In this document: positions 1-12,505 of the stretch, piece after piece | Position numbering within the stretch: position 1 is the stretch's first letter | How the letters are laid out: each line of letters opens with the position of its first letter | Source: Embleya scabrispora | GTDB lineage: Bacteria > Actinomycetota > Actinomycetes > Streptomycetales > Streptomycetaceae | NCBI RefSeq assembly: GCF_002024165.1 | Contig: NZ_MWQN01000001.1 | Location: 3,265,365-3,329,364 of the forward strand | Direction of reading: 5' to 3' | Length of the DNA stretch: 64,000 bases | Notes under the pieces: generated by a model | What the model saw: the letters and a program-made list of their open reading frames with translations, nothing else | Databases searched by the model: none | Told to the model about the DNA's origin: nothing | Made by a program: the position numbers and the translations under genes

Positions 1-1628
1 TGGCCGGAGCTGGGCCTGCTGGCCGGCGTGGTCGCGGCCCGCTCGGCGATCTCCTGGCTCACCGAGGTGGTCGCGCACCGGACCTCGGCGGCGGTGAAGT
101 CGCAGTTGCGCGAACGCCTGCTCGCGCACGTGGTCCGGCTCGGCCCGGCCTGGCTGAACCGGGAGCGGTCGGGTGAGCTGACCACGCTCGCCACCCGGGG
201 CGTGGACGCGCTCGACGGCTACTTCGCGCGTTATCTGCCGCAGCTGGTCCTGTCCGTCACGGTGCCGGTGGCGGTGCTCGCGCGGGTGGTGTTCGGCGAC
301 TGGATCTCGGCCGCCACGATCGTGGTCACCCTCCCGCTGATCCCGCTGTTCATGGCGTTGATCGGGATGGCCACGCAGAAGTACATGGACCGGCAGTGGA
401 GCGTGCTGAACCGGCTGGCCGGACACTTCCTGGACGTGGTCGCCGGGCTGCCGACGCTGAAGGTGTTCGGGCGGGCCAAAGCCCAGGCCGCGTCGATCCG
501 GACGATCACCGACGACTACCGCCGGGCCACCCTCAAGACCCTGCGCATCGCGTTCCTGTCCTCGTTCGCCCTGGAACTGCTCGCCACCATCTCGGTCGCG
601 CTCGTCGCGGTCGGCGTGGGCCTGCGCCTCGTGGACGGGGACCTGGGCCTGGAGACCGCGCTCGTGGTGCTGATCCTGGCTCCCGAGGCGTATCTGCCGC
701 TGCGTCAGGTCGGCGCCGAGTATCACGCGAGCGTCGAGGGGGTCAGCGCCGCGGAACGGGTGTTCGAGGTGCTGGAGACCGCGCCGGACGCTCCGGCCGG
801 GACCGCGCCGGTGCCGGATCCGCGCTCGGCCGACGTGGTGCTGCACGGGGTGACGGTGCGCTACGAGGGACGCGCGGACGCCGCGCCGGCGGACGTCGAC
901 CTGACCGTGCGGCCCGGCGAGACGGTGGCGCTGACCGGTCCGAGCGGGTGCGGGAAGTCGACCCTGCTCGCGGTGCTGCTCGGCTTCGTGCGGCCGACGT
1001 CGGGTCGGGTCACGGTGGGCGGGGTGGAGCTGGCCGACCTCGATCCGCGGGCGTGGCGGGCACACATCGCGTGGGTGCCACAGCGGCCCTACCTGTTCGC
1101 GGGCACGATCGGGGCGAACGTACGGCTGGCCCGGCCGGACGCGAGCGACGCCGAGGTGGACCGGGCGCTGGCCGACGCGGGGGCGGCCGACTTCGTGGCG
1201 CGCGCGGGGGGCTCGCCGCGCCGCTGGGCGAGGACGGGGCGGGCCTGTCCGCCGGACAGCGGCAACGCCTCGCGCTGGCCCGGGCGTTCCTGGCCGACCG
1301 CCCGATCCTGCTGCTCGACGAGCCGACCTCGAACCTGGACGGGGACAGCGAGGCGGCCGTCGTCGACGCGGTCGGCCGGTTGGCGGCGGGACGCACGGTG
1401 ATTCTGGTGGCACATCGACCCGCGTTGTTGCCGTTGGCGGATCGGGTGGTGGGCGTGGCGGGCCCGTCGGCGGGTGCCCCGGTCGCCGGGGGTCTCCGGT
1501 CGGGGCGCACGCGGCGGTCGGGGCTCGGGCCCGGGCGGACACGATGCGCGCGGCGGAGGCGGCGGGTGATGTCGCGGCGGTGTCGGCGGGGCCGGCTGCG
1601 GAAGCGGTGGGCTCGGCCGGATCGGTGA
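1..1628 (+). CDS. cydD: Thiol reductant ABC exporter subunit CydD, 5'-partial and frameshifted
   Basis: CydD is half of the CydDC membrane ABC exporter, which exports cysteine/glutathione-type reductants and is needed to assemble cytochrome bd oxidase. The start lies left of the window. The membrane domain runs to about base 770 and the nucleotide-binding domain follows. Walker A GPSGCGKSTLL lies near 937-969, signature LSAGQRQRLALARAFL near 1243-1290, and Walker B ILLLDEPTSNLD near 1305-1340. The membrane domain and Walker A are in frame 1 (codons starting at 1, 4, 7), but signature and Walker B are in frame 3. The switch falls at the G6 run 1206-1211, where one extra G would restore the reading. 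In the present sequence frame 3 runs to a stop at 1628, ending in an Arg-rich tail that looks out of frame; one more G in the run 1488-1492 would join it to cydC. Identity is sure; the intact structure is not. Confidence 0.85.
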
Positions 1629-3445
1629 CCGCGTCGGGGGCCTCGGGCTCGGACGGTTCGTCCGCCGTAGCGCCCGACGCACCGGCTCCCGCCGCGGCCG
1701 GTCCCGGGCGGCGGCTGCTCGCGCTGGCCCGGCCGTTGCGGGGGCGGCTCGCGCTGGCGGTGGTGTGCGGGGCGCTCGCGCTCGGTAGTTCGGTGGGGCT
1801 CATGGCCACCTCGGCGTGGTTGATCTCACGGGCGTCCGAACATCCGCCGGTGCTGACGCTGATGGTCGCGGTGACCGGGGTTCGGGCCTTCGGCGTCTCG
1901 CGCGCGGTGTTCCGGTATGCCGAGCGGCTGATCGGGCACGACGCGGCGTTTCGGATCCTGGCCCGGTTGCGGGTTCGGGTGTACGAGCGGCTGGAGCGGT
2001 TGGCGCCGACGGGGCTGCCCGCCTTCCGTCGCGGGGATCTGCTGTCCCGGCTGGTCGCCGACGTGGACGCGGTACAGGACTTCTTCCTGCGGGCGCTGTT
2101 GCCCGCCTGCGTGGCGGCGGTGGTCGGCGCGGGCGCGGTACTCACCGTCGCCCTGGTGCTCCCGGAGGCCGGCGCGGTGCTGCTCGTGGGTCTGCTCGCC
2201 GCCGGCGTGCTGGTGCCGTGGCTGGCCGCCCGGGTCGCCCGGCGGGCCGAGCGCCGGGTCGCGGCCGTCCGGGGCGAGCTGTCCGCCGCCGTGGTCGACC
2301 TGCTGCGCGGCACCCCCGAATTGATCGCCGCCGGCCGCGCCCCCGCCCGACTCGCCGAGGTGGCCGAGGTGGGCGCCCGGCTGCGGGCGACCGAGGCGGG
2401 CCAGGCCCGGGGCGCGGGCGTCGGCGCGGGTCTGGCCGCGCTGGTGGCCGGCGCGACGGTCTGGGCCTCGGTCCTGGTCGGCGTCGCCGCGGTGCACGCC
2501 GACCGGCTGGGCGGCGTGCTGCTCGCGCTGGTGGTGCTCACCCCCCTGGCCGCGTTCGAGGCCACCGTCGTGCTGCCCGCCGCGGGCCGGCACCTGGAGG
2601 CGTCGCGGCGGGCCGCGGCACGGGTGTTCGAGGTGCTGGACACCCCGGAGCCGGTGCGCGAACCGGTCGCGCCCGTCGCGCTGCCCGCCGCGCCGCGGCC
2701 GTTGCGGGTGCGCGATGTGTCCGCCCGCTGGACCCCCGACGGCCCGCCGGCCCTGATCGGGGTCGACCTCGACCTGACGCCCGGCAAGCGGCTCGCGGTG
2801 GTCGGGCCGAGCGGGTCGGGCAAGACCACGTTGGCCCATGTGCTGCTGCGCTTCCTGGAGCCGGCGGCGGGCACGGTGACGTTGGGCGGTGTACCGCTCG
2901 GCGAGGCGGCCGGGGACGACGTACGCCGGGTGATCGGGCTGTGCGCGCAGGACGCGCACGTCTTCGACAGTTCGCTGCGGGAGAACCTGCGGCTGGCCCG
3001 GCCGGACTGCGACGAGGAGGCGATGCGGGCGGCGCTGGCCCGGGCCCGGCTCCTCGACTGGGTCGACGGCCTGCCCGAGGGGTTGGACACGATGGTCGGC
3101 GAACACGGCGCCCGCCTCTCCGGCGGCCAGCGGCAACGGCTCGCGCTCGCCCGCGCGCTGCTCGCCGACTTCGAGATCCTGCTCCTGGACGAGCCGGCCG
3201 AACACCTCGACCTGCCCACGGCCGACGCGCTGACCGCCGACCTGCTCGACGCCACCCGGGGCCGGACCACCCTCCTGGTGACCCACCGGCTCACCGGCCT
3301 GGACGCGGTGGACGAGATCGTGGTCCTGGCCGAGGGCCGGGTTCGCCAACGCGGCACGTGGGCGGAACTGAGCACCGCGCCCGGGGAGTTCCGCACGCTC
3401 CTGGAACGCGAGCGCGCCGCGGCGCCGGTCGCGGCGGGCGCCTGA
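1544..3445 (+). CDS. cydC: Thiol reductant ABC exporter subunit CydC
   Basis: This is the second half-transporter of the CydDC exporter. The first 60 residues are a low-complexity Ala/Ser/Gly linker. A six-helix ABC membrane domain follows (about residues 65-360), then the nucleotide-binding domain with Walker A GPSGSGKTTL, signature LSGGQRQRLALARALL and Walker B EILLLDEPAEHLD, and the switch His in LLVTHRL. The ATG at 1544 is the first Met in this frame, but the frame stays open upstream with good coding bias. As a restored single-base loss near 1490 would fuse it to cydD, the true gene may be a CydDC fusion as in several streptomycetes. The Ala-rich start would then be the inter-domain linker and not an N-terminus. 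Confidence 0.9.
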   Translation: MRAAEAAGDVAAVSAGPAAEAVGSAGSVTASGASGSDGSSAVAPDAPAPAAAGPGRRLLALARPLRGRLALAVVCGALALGSSVGLMATSAWLISRASEHPPVLTLMVAVTGVRAFGVSRAVFRYAERLIGHDAAFRILARLRVRVYERLERLAPTGLPAFRRGDLLSRLVADVDAVQDFFLRALLPACVAAVVGAGAVLTVALVLPEAGAVLLVGLLAAGVLVPWLAARVARRAERRVAAVRGELSAAVVDLLRGTPELIAAGRAPARLAEVAEVGARLRATEAGQARGAGVGAGLAALVAGATVWASVLVGVAAVHADRLGGVLLALVVLTPLAAFEATVVLPAAGRHLEASRRAAARVFEVLDTPEPVREPVAPVALPAAPRPLRVRDVSARWTPDGPPALIGVDLDLTPGKRLAVVGPSGSGKTTLAHVLLRFLEPAAGTVTLGGVPLGEAAGDDVRRVIGLCAQDAHVFDSSLRENLRLARPDCDEEAMRAALARARLLDWVDGLPEGLDTMVGEHGARLSGGQRQRLALARALLADFEILLLDEPAEHLDLPTADALTADLLDATRGRTTLLVTHRLTGLDAVDEIVVLAEGRVRQRGTWAELSTAPGEFRTLLERERAAAPVAAGA

Positions 3446-5338
<1,893 letters not shown>

Positions 5339-5360
5339 CCGACGGGTTTCGCGGGGAACC

Positions 5361-5401
5361 TTGACGGACTACGGGTATGCACTTAAGTTAGATGCTATAA
5401 C
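5361..5401 (+). promoter_or_regulatory. Sigma-70-type promoter with an overlapping palindromic operator
   Basis: TTGACG (5361-5366) and TAAGTT (5384-5389) are separated by exactly 17 bases, a good vegetative promoter. An inverted repeat, GTTA-N7-TAAC at 5387-5401, covers the end of the -10 and the expected start point, where a repressor would block initiation. A second -10-like TATAAC lies at 5396-5401. The stretch is AT-rich against its surroundings. No regulator gene is next to it. Confidence 0.5.
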
Positions 5402-5436
5402 GAAGGTGATTGCGAGTCACTAATCAGGGAGATGCC

Positions 5437-6531
5437 ATGACCATCAGTGCGATCGAGACCACGACCCCGTCCGCGTCCACCCCCCAGGGCCGGCCCTCCA
5501 CCGAGACCGCGACCGAGATCGTGCTCCCGGGCATCGTCGACCCCTCGGGTCTGCAGGTGCGCGAGCGCCCGGTGGCCGAGCCCGGCCCCGGGGAGGTGCT
5601 GCTCGCGGTCGAGGCGTCGGGGGTGTCCTTCGCCGAGCAGCAGATGCGCCGGGGCAAGTACTACGACCAGCCGCCCTTCCCGTTCGTGCCCGGCTACGAC
5701 CTCGTCGGCACGGTGTTGCGGGTGGGCCCCCGGGTGAACGCCTCCCTCGTCGGCCGCCGCTTCGCCGCGCTGACCAAGGTCGGCGGCTGGTCGAGCCGGA
5801 TCGTGCTCCCGGTCGCCGACCTGGTCGAGGTGCCCGAGGAGGTCGACCCGGCCGAGGCGGAGACGGTGGTGGTCAACGGGATCACCGCGTGGCAGATGTT
5901 GCACCGCGTGGCGAGGGTGCGTCGGGGACAGACGATCCTGGTACACGGCGCCAATGGCGGCGTGGGCTCGACCCTGGTCCAGCTGGCCACGCACGCGGGC
6001 ATCCGGGTGATCGGCACCGCGTCCCCGCGCCACCACGACGCGGTACGCGCGCTCGGCGCCGTCCCGCTCGACTACCGCGCGCCCGATCTGGCGTCCCTGG
6101 TGCGCGAGTCGGCCCCCGACGGCGTGGACGCGGTGTTCGACCACGTGGGCGGGGACGGCATCGTCGATTCGTTCCGACTGATCGCCCGGGGCGGCACGCT
6201 GGTCTCCTACGGAACGGCGGCCACGAAGGACCGGCCCGGCTCGTCCCGGCTCCCGGTGCTCCGGCTGATCGCCCGTCTGCTGTGGTGGAACCTGCTGCCC
6301 AACGGCCGGCGCACCCACTTCTACAACATCTGGGCGGGCAAGCGCCGCCGGGCCGCCTTCCAAGCCCGCCTGCGCGCCGACCTGACCGAGGTCCTCGCCC
6401 TGCTCGCCGAGGGCACCATCACCCCCCAGGTGGCCGCCCGCATCCCGCTGACCCGGGCCGCGGAGGCGATGACACTGGCCGAGTCGGGCACGATCACCGG
6501 CAAGGTCGTCCTGATCCCCGACCCGCGCTGA
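5437..6531 (+). CDS. Zinc-free NADPH:quinone oxidoreductase-like MDR family protein
   Basis: A medium-chain dehydrogenase/reductase of 364 residues. An N-terminal GroES-like domain (about 25-140) is followed by a Rossmann domain with the NADPH-binding loop HGANGGVGSTLVQLA near 172-186. The catalytic zinc Cys/His set of alcohol dehydrogenases is absent, which places it with quinone oxidoreductase/VAT-1-like enzymes that reduce quinones or enones in the cytosol; the substrate is unknown. The ATG at 5437 has an AGGGAG ribosome-binding site at 5426-5431, and an upstream in-frame GTG-type start would lie inside the leader. The promoter just upstream carries an operator-like palindrome, so expression is probably inducible. 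Confidence 0.85.
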   Translation: MTISAIETTTPSASTPQGRPSTETATEIVLPGIVDPSGLQVRERPVAEPGPGEVLLAVEASGVSFAEQQMRRGKYYDQPPFPFVPGYDLVGTVLRVGPRVNASLVGRRFAALTKVGGWSSRIVLPVADLVEVPEEVDPAEAETVVVNGITAWQMLHRVARVRRGQTILVHGANGGVGSTLVQLATHAGIRVIGTASPRHHDAVRALGAVPLDYRAPDLASLVRESAPDGVDAVFDHVGGDGIVDSFRLIARGGTLVSYGTAATKDRPGSSRLPVLRLIARLLWWNLLPNGRRTHFYNIWAGKRRRAAFQARLRADLTEVLALLAEGTITPQVAARIPLTRAAEAMTLAESGTITGKVVLIPDPR

Positions 6532-6623
6532 CCGCGACGCCCCCGACACTCCTCCGCAAGTGGCAAGTCGGGTTCGGCCCTTCGACCGAAGACCGGGAGA
6601 TCGGCGGCGTCGATGCCTTCGGC

Positions 6624-6996
6624 ATGACTTCGACGCCCCCACACCCCCCGGCGACAGCGGTCCACGAACTGACCAAACGCTACGGCCGTACCACCGTGGT
6701 CGACCATCTCTCCTTCACCGTGCGAGCGGGGGTGGTGACCGGATTCCTCGGCCCGAACGGGGCGGGCAAGACGACCGTGTTGAAGACGATCGTCGGACCG
6801 GCCCGGCCCACCGCCGGGCACGTGACCTTCCAAGGCGGTCCGGTGCCTCGCGACGCCCGCGCGCCGGGCGTGCACATCGAGCCGTGCGGCGCCCATCCCG
6901 GCCGCACCGGACGGGCCCACCTGCGGGCGTCGGCGCTGCCGGCCGGCCTGCCGGCCACCCGGGTCGACGAGGATCCCGGGCCGTCGCCGTCGCGCC
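6624..6996 (+). pseudogene. Remnant of an ABC transporter ATP-binding protein
   Basis: From ATG 6624 the reading frame begins as a normal ABC-2-type ATPase: HELTKRYG, then VVDHLSFTVRAG and a complete Walker A, LGPNGAGKTTVLKTIVG. It continues to a recognisable Q-loop region (GVHIEPCGAHPGRTGRAHL) and then loses similarity. The family would have a signature LSGGQ, Walker B and about 180 more residues here, and none is present. The frame runs into the convergent FMN reductase gene. No permease gene follows. It is best read as a truncated relic; the surviving P-loop is intact, so decay or deletion is probably recent. Confidence 0.6.
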
Positions 6997-7590
6997 TCAT
7001 GCCGGGTACGGAGTCGTCTCCCGCGCCGACCGGAGCGCGTGCGCCCACCACGACAGCTGGTCGAGCAGGACCTTGGCGTAGCCCGCGGCCTCGGGGTCGG
7101 TCGGGTGGTCGTCCTGCCACGTGAGGAAGTAGTTCGGGAAGGCCAGGCCGTCGCGGATGGTCACCGCGTGCAGTTCCGTCAGCACGTTCTCCAGGTGCAG
7201 CACCGCGTGCCGGCCACCCGCCGCGCCGCCGTAGCTGACGAAGGCCACGGGCTTGGCCGTCCACTGGGTGAAGTGCCAGTCGATGGCGGCCTTCAACGAC
7301 GCGGGATAACTGTGGTTGTACTCCGGCGTGACCAGCACGATCGCGTCGGCACTCGCGAGGGCCGACGTCAACGGCGCCATCCCGGCCGGACGCGGGTACT
7401 CGTCGGCGGGGGCCTTGGGTGATGCCGCGGGCAGCGCCAACGGGATGTCGATGTCGGCCAGGTCGACGACATCCACCTCGAATCCGCCGTGGGCACCGAC
7501 CTGTTCGGTGAACCACGAGGTCACGACCGGGCCGAATCGGCCTTCGCGAACACTTCCGACGATGATCAGCAGCTTGGGCTTGTTCTCCAT
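6997..7590 (-). CDS. NADPH-dependent FMN reductase family protein
   Basis: A flavodoxin-fold reductase of 197 residues that would pass electrons from NAD(P)H to FMN or a quinone in the cytoplasm. It shows the phosphate-binding start KLLIIVGSVREGRFGP and the family motif TPEYNHSYPASLKAAIDW at about residues 84-101. The chosen ATG at 7590 starts MENKPKLLII directly before the first beta strand; the frame stays open to an ATG at 7623, giving 11 more residues. The gene is divergent from the XRE regulator at 7703, with about 110 bases between them that may hold both promoters, so that regulator is a plausible controller. Confidence 0.85.
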   Translation of the reverse strand: MENKPKLLIIVGSVREGRFGPVVTSWFTEQVGAHGGFEVDVVDLADIDIPLALPAASPKAPADEYPRPAGMAPLTSALASADAIVLVTPEYNHSYPASLKAAIDWHFTQWTAKPVAFVSYGGAAGGRHAVLHLENVLTELHAVTIRDGLAFPNYFLTWQDDHPTDPEAAGYAKVLLDQLSWWAHALRSARETTPYPA

Positions 7591-7702
7591 GCCCACCACG
7601 ATCCGGCCGCGCCGCGGGGGCAACCAGACCGCGCTCAGGCCGGCCCCCGGGGAGCCACGCTGAGCCCTCCACCGGCGGTGATCGGCGGCCTATGCTCGCG
7701 GC

Positions 7703-8545
7703 ATGAGTACGCCGTTGGGGGACTTCATCCGCGCCAAACGCGACAGCGTGCAACCGGAGTCACTGGGCCTGCCCGACCGCGGCCGACGCAGGTCGCCGGG
7801 ACTGCGGCGCCTGGATCTCGCCGCGCGGGCCGGCATCAGCGTCGAATACCTGACCCGCATCGAACAGGGCCGGGACCGCAACCCCTCGGTGTCGATCGTG
7901 AACGCGCTCGCCGACGCGCTCAGCCTCGACCCGGCGGAACGTGTGCACCTGCGCTACCTCGCGAAGATCACCGGCGGCGAATGCACCGCCCATCCCCGGC
8001 CCGCGCCCACGCCGGTGACCCGGGAGGTGCGCCCGACCATCCGGGAGACCCTTCGCCTCCTCGAACCGGGCATCGCCGCGGTGAGCAACCGGCTGGGGTT
8101 CGTGCTCGCCCACACCGCCGGCTACGCGTCGGTCATGGGCGCGAGCGGTTTGCTCGACGCCGACGCCCCGAACCTCACCCGCTACGTGTTCACCGACCCC
8201 GCCGCCCGGACCTTCTTCGTCGACTGGGACGTCGTCGCGGACGAGCAGGCCTTCGACCTGTGGCTCGCCCCCTCGGCCGAGGGCTCCCAGTGGATCACCG
8301 ACGAACTCGGACCCCTCGCCGGACCCGAGTTCACCCGACGCCTGAACCGACACGTGGTGCCCGCACGCGGCGTACTTCGCCTCGACCACCCCTCGGGCCA
8401 CCGACTCGAGCTCAACCGGGAGACGCTCGAACTGGCCGGCGACGACCAGCAGTTGGTCATCTTCCTGCCGGCGAACGAGGCGACGGCGACGAGTCTGGAG
8501 CAACTGCGCCGGCCGGACACCGGCCGTCTCCGGGCGATCTCCTAG
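7703..8545 (+). CDS. XRE-family transcriptional regulator with MmyB-like ligand domain
   Basis: A 280-residue DNA-binding protein. The helix-turn-helix is near the N-terminus (about 28-80: GLRRLDLAARAGISVEYLTRIEQGRDRNPS). The C-terminal half (about 105-275) is an MmyB-like ligand-binding domain of the PAS-like type common in actinomycete XRE regulators, with the landmark stretch NRLGFVLAHTAGYASVMG. It is divergently transcribed from the FMN reductase, a pairing seen often between such regulators and oxidoreductases. The ligand cannot be told from the sequence. Confidence 0.88.
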   Translation: MSTPLGDFIRAKRDSVQPESLGLPDRGRRRSPGLRRLDLAARAGISVEYLTRIEQGRDRNPSVSIVNALADALSLDPAERVHLRYLAKITGGECTAHPRPAPTPVTREVRPTIRETLRLLEPGIAAVSNRLGFVLAHTAGYASVMGASGLLDADAPNLTRYVFTDPAARTFFVDWDVVADEQAFDLWLAPSAEGSQWITDELGPLAGPEFTRRLNRHVVPARGVLRLDHPSGHRLELNRETLELAGDDQQLVIFLPANEATATSLEQLRRPDTGRLRAIS

Positions 8546-8624
8546 GGCGGCTCGACCACCATCCGGCGGGGGACCGCGGATTCCCCGAAACCGAGAACCG
8601 GGATCCGCGGCCCCTCGCCGCGAC

Positions 8625-10480
<1,856 letters not shown>

Positions 10481-10539
10481 ATCTCCGTGTGGTGCGCCCC
10501 CACCCTGGCACACCGCAGACCGCACGACCAGCGCCGGGT

Positions 10540-10740
10540 TCACTCCAGCGGATCGCGCGGTCCCCGACCGGTCACCGCCGTACGGGCGAGCACGACCATG
10601 CCGATCACCACGAACAACCCCACGACACCCTTGACGAGGACCATCAGGAAGGCCGAGAACAGCCAGATCAGCAACCAGCACAGCAGCACCAGCGCCAGCA
10701 CCGGAACGCCGATGCGCGCCCACCGCGGCCATGTCTCCAT
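10540..10740 (-). CDS. Small two-helix membrane protein, unknown function
   Basis: A 66-residue protein, MET-initiated at 10740. It has an amphipathic start (METWPRWARIG), two hydrophobic segments (about residues 11-33 and 37-53) and a short charged tail ending GRGPRDPLE. The composition is typical of a real small membrane protein and unlike a chance frame in GC-rich DNA. It lies between tenA and the thiC riboswitch on the same strand. I do not recognise the family, and a thiamine link rests on position alone. Confidence 0.6.
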   Translation of the reverse strand: METWPRWARIGVPVLALVLLCWLLIWLFSAFLMVLVKGVVGLFVVIGMVVLARTAVTGRGPRDPLE

Positions 10741-10892
10741 CGTCCAACCCCCAAGTCACGCGAACCCACGCGAGACGTGCACACCAGGGGAGCACATTCC
10801 CCGGGAGGACACGCCCTACCCGGGAAGCCCGGTTCCGCTCCGCGCGACGGCGGCCCGACGTGCGCCGGGCCGCGCGACGCCGTACCCCGTGC

Positions 10893-11558
10893 TCAGACCG
10901 GCCAGCGCTCGCCTCGCCACGCGGCGTCCCAGAACATCCACTCGTAGCGCGCGGTGGTCGCGAAGTGTTCCAGCATCCGGGCCCTCTCGCCCGCCGACAG
11001 GTCCTCGCCGATCCGGTCCACCAGGTCCAGGACCGCGCGCACCGTCTCCTGGAACTCCTCGGCGCCGTACGTGGCTATCCACCGCCCGTACAGCTCGTCG
11101 GGCGAACCCTTGGCGAGCAGCGCGTCACCCACCCGGGCGTAGATCCAGTAGCAGGGCAGCACCGCCGCCACACCCTCGGCGAACGAGCCGTTGTGCACGG
11201 TGGCCATCAGGTAGCTGACGTAGGCGCGGGTGCTGGGCAACACCGGCTCGGTCGCCGTCGCGTCGGCCACCGAACTGCCGAAGTCGACCATGAAGCCCTC
11301 GTGCAGCGACCGCTCCGCCGCGATCGCCCCGGCCGCGTCCTGCGCGAACTGCACGGTCGTCGCCTCGTCCGGCGCCTTGGCCGCGCACACCGCGAGCGCC
11401 CTGGCGTAGTCGCGCAGGTAGTGCGAGTCCTGCACGACGTAGTGCCGGAACGCCTCGCGCGGCAGCGTGCCGTCGGTGAGCCCGTGGATGAAGGGGTGGT
11501 CGAGGATCGCCGCGTAGACGTCCTCGATCGACGCCCAGAGTTCGTCGCGCAGTGCCAT
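10893..11558 (-). CDS. tenA: TenA family thiaminase II / aminopyrimidine aminohydrolase
   Basis: TenA-class enzymes hydrolyse the damaged pyrimidine of thiamine (aminomethyl-HMP) for salvage. This protein has 221 residues, the normal single-domain all-helical size. The catalytic Cys is visible in VLPCYWIYARVG (about residues 133-144), so it belongs to the Cys-containing TenA_C subgroup. The acidic/tyrosine active-site residues in FRHYVVQDSHYLRDYARAL and the C-terminal YEWMFWDAAW are conserved. ATG 11558 begins MALRDELW, the family start; the open frame extends further upstream with no homology. It lies downstream of a cupin gene with a gap of about 107 bases and points toward thiC. Confidence 0.92.
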   Translation of the reverse strand: MALRDELWASIEDVYAAILDHPFIHGLTDGTLPREAFRHYVVQDSHYLRDYARALAVCAAKAPDEATTVQFAQDAAGAIAAERSLHEGFMVDFGSSVADATATEPVLPSTRAYVSYLMATVHNGSFAEGVAAVLPCYWIYARVGDALLAKGSPDELYGRWIATYGAEEFQETVRAVLDLVDRIGEDLSAGERARMLEHFATTARYEWMFWDAAWRGERWPV

Positions 11559-11665
11559 CGGATGTACTTCCCGTCGTCGGATCCCGAGATGCGATTGTCG
11601 TACACGGCCGGCCGGCGGGCGGAACCACCGACGGCCGGGCGGGCCCGGCGCGGCCGGTCGCCCGC

Positions 11666-11983
11666 TCACGCCTCCGGCGGCGAGAAGAACACCAGCACGC
11701 GCAGCGGTTCGGTGATCCGGTGGAAGTGGTGCGGCACCTTGGCCGGCACGTACACCACGCTGCCGCGCGCGACGGCGGTCGACTCGTCGCCCACGGTGAG
11801 CGTGGCCCGACCGCTGATCACCACGTACGCCTCGTCCTGCCCGTGCGGCTTCTGGGTGTCGGTCTCGCCCGGCTCCAGGGCGTACAGGCCCATCGAGAAG
11901 TTCCGCTCACGCAGGAAACTCAGGTAGGCGCCCTGTTCGAAGGCGCGTTCCGCGTCCAGGTCGTCGAGGCGGAAGACCTTCAT
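11666..11983 (-). CDS. Single-domain cupin protein
   Basis: A 105-residue beta-barrel protein. It shows the first cupin motif in KPHGQDEAYVVISGRATL, with the metal-ligand His and Glu, and the second in VPAKVPHHFHRI. Small cupins of this kind bind a metal and act as sensors, isomerases or dioxygenases; the substrate here is not evident. It is on the same strand as tenA and immediately upstream of it, so the two may be co-transcribed, but the roughly 107-base gap leaves room for a separate promoter. Confidence 0.85.
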   Translation of the reverse strand: MKVFRLDDLDAERAFEQGAYLSFLRERNFSMGLYALEPGETDTQKPHGQDEAYVVISGRATLTVGDESTAVARGSVVYVPAKVPHHFHRITEPLRVLVFFSPPEA

Positions 11984-12064
11984 GTGACCAACTCCTTACC
12001 GACACGAGCAGACTTATCCTCCAGGCACGAGCGGGAGAGGCCCGCCGGGTGCCAGCATCAAGAT

Positions 12065-12442
12065 ATGAAAAGCCTGTTCATCAAACTTGTCGCCAACGCA
12101 CTGGCCATCTGGTTCGCCGGCTGGTTCGTGTCCGGAATCGATCTCGCCGACGGTGCCTCGGCCGGCACCAGGGCCAAGACGATAATTTTCGTCGCGCTCA
12201 TCTTCGGGATCGTCAACGCGATAATCAAACCGATCGTGAAGCTGCTCTCCCTACCGCTGTTCGTACTCACCCTCGGCCTGATCACCTTCGTGATCAACGC
12301 GCTGATGTTGTGGCTGACCGAGGCGATCTCCAACAAGCTCGATCTCGACTTCCACATCGACGGCTTCGGGGCGGCGCTGCTCGGCGCCCTGGTGATCGGC
12401 CTGGTCAGCTGGTTCCTGAGTCTGGTCCTGGACCGCGACTGA
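12065..12442 (+). CDS. Phage holin family membrane protein (YvlD-like)
   Basis: A 125-residue integral membrane protein with four predicted helices (about residues 5-21, 38-58, 65-88 and 97-121). The motif FGIVNAIIKPIVKLLSLPLFVLTLG is typical of the PhageHol_4_2/YvlD family. Despite the name these are common chromosomal proteins with a suspected envelope-stress role, and nothing phage-like surrounds it. ATG 12065 starts MKSLFIKLVANALAIW, immediately before the first helix. A parS site follows in the short gap to the next gene. Confidence 0.85.
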   Translation: MKSLFIKLVANALAIWFAGWFVSGIDLADGASAGTRAKTIIFVALIFGIVNAIIKPIVKLLSLPLFVLTLGLITFVINALMLWLTEAISNKLDLDFHIDGFGAALLGALVIGLVSWFLSLVLDRD

Positions 12443-12472
12443 CAACCGCCCGCCACGATGGATCGGCACGAG

Positions 12473-12486
12473 GTTTCACGTGAAAC
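12473..12486. other. parS centromere site (ParB binding)
   Basis: A perfect 14-base palindrome GTTTCACGTGAAAC, identical to the streptomycete parS consensus. It sits in the 63-base gap between the holin-like gene and the PLP-enzyme gene, about 49 kb from parAB, so it is an outlying member of the origin-region parS set. Confidence 0.95.
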
Positions 12487-12505
12487 AGGCAGCGAGGGAG
12501 TCGTG

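Noticed and set aside
12065-12442. Prophage remnant because of the holin name
   Set aside because: The family is a common chromosomal membrane protein and no phage genes or attachment sites surround it.
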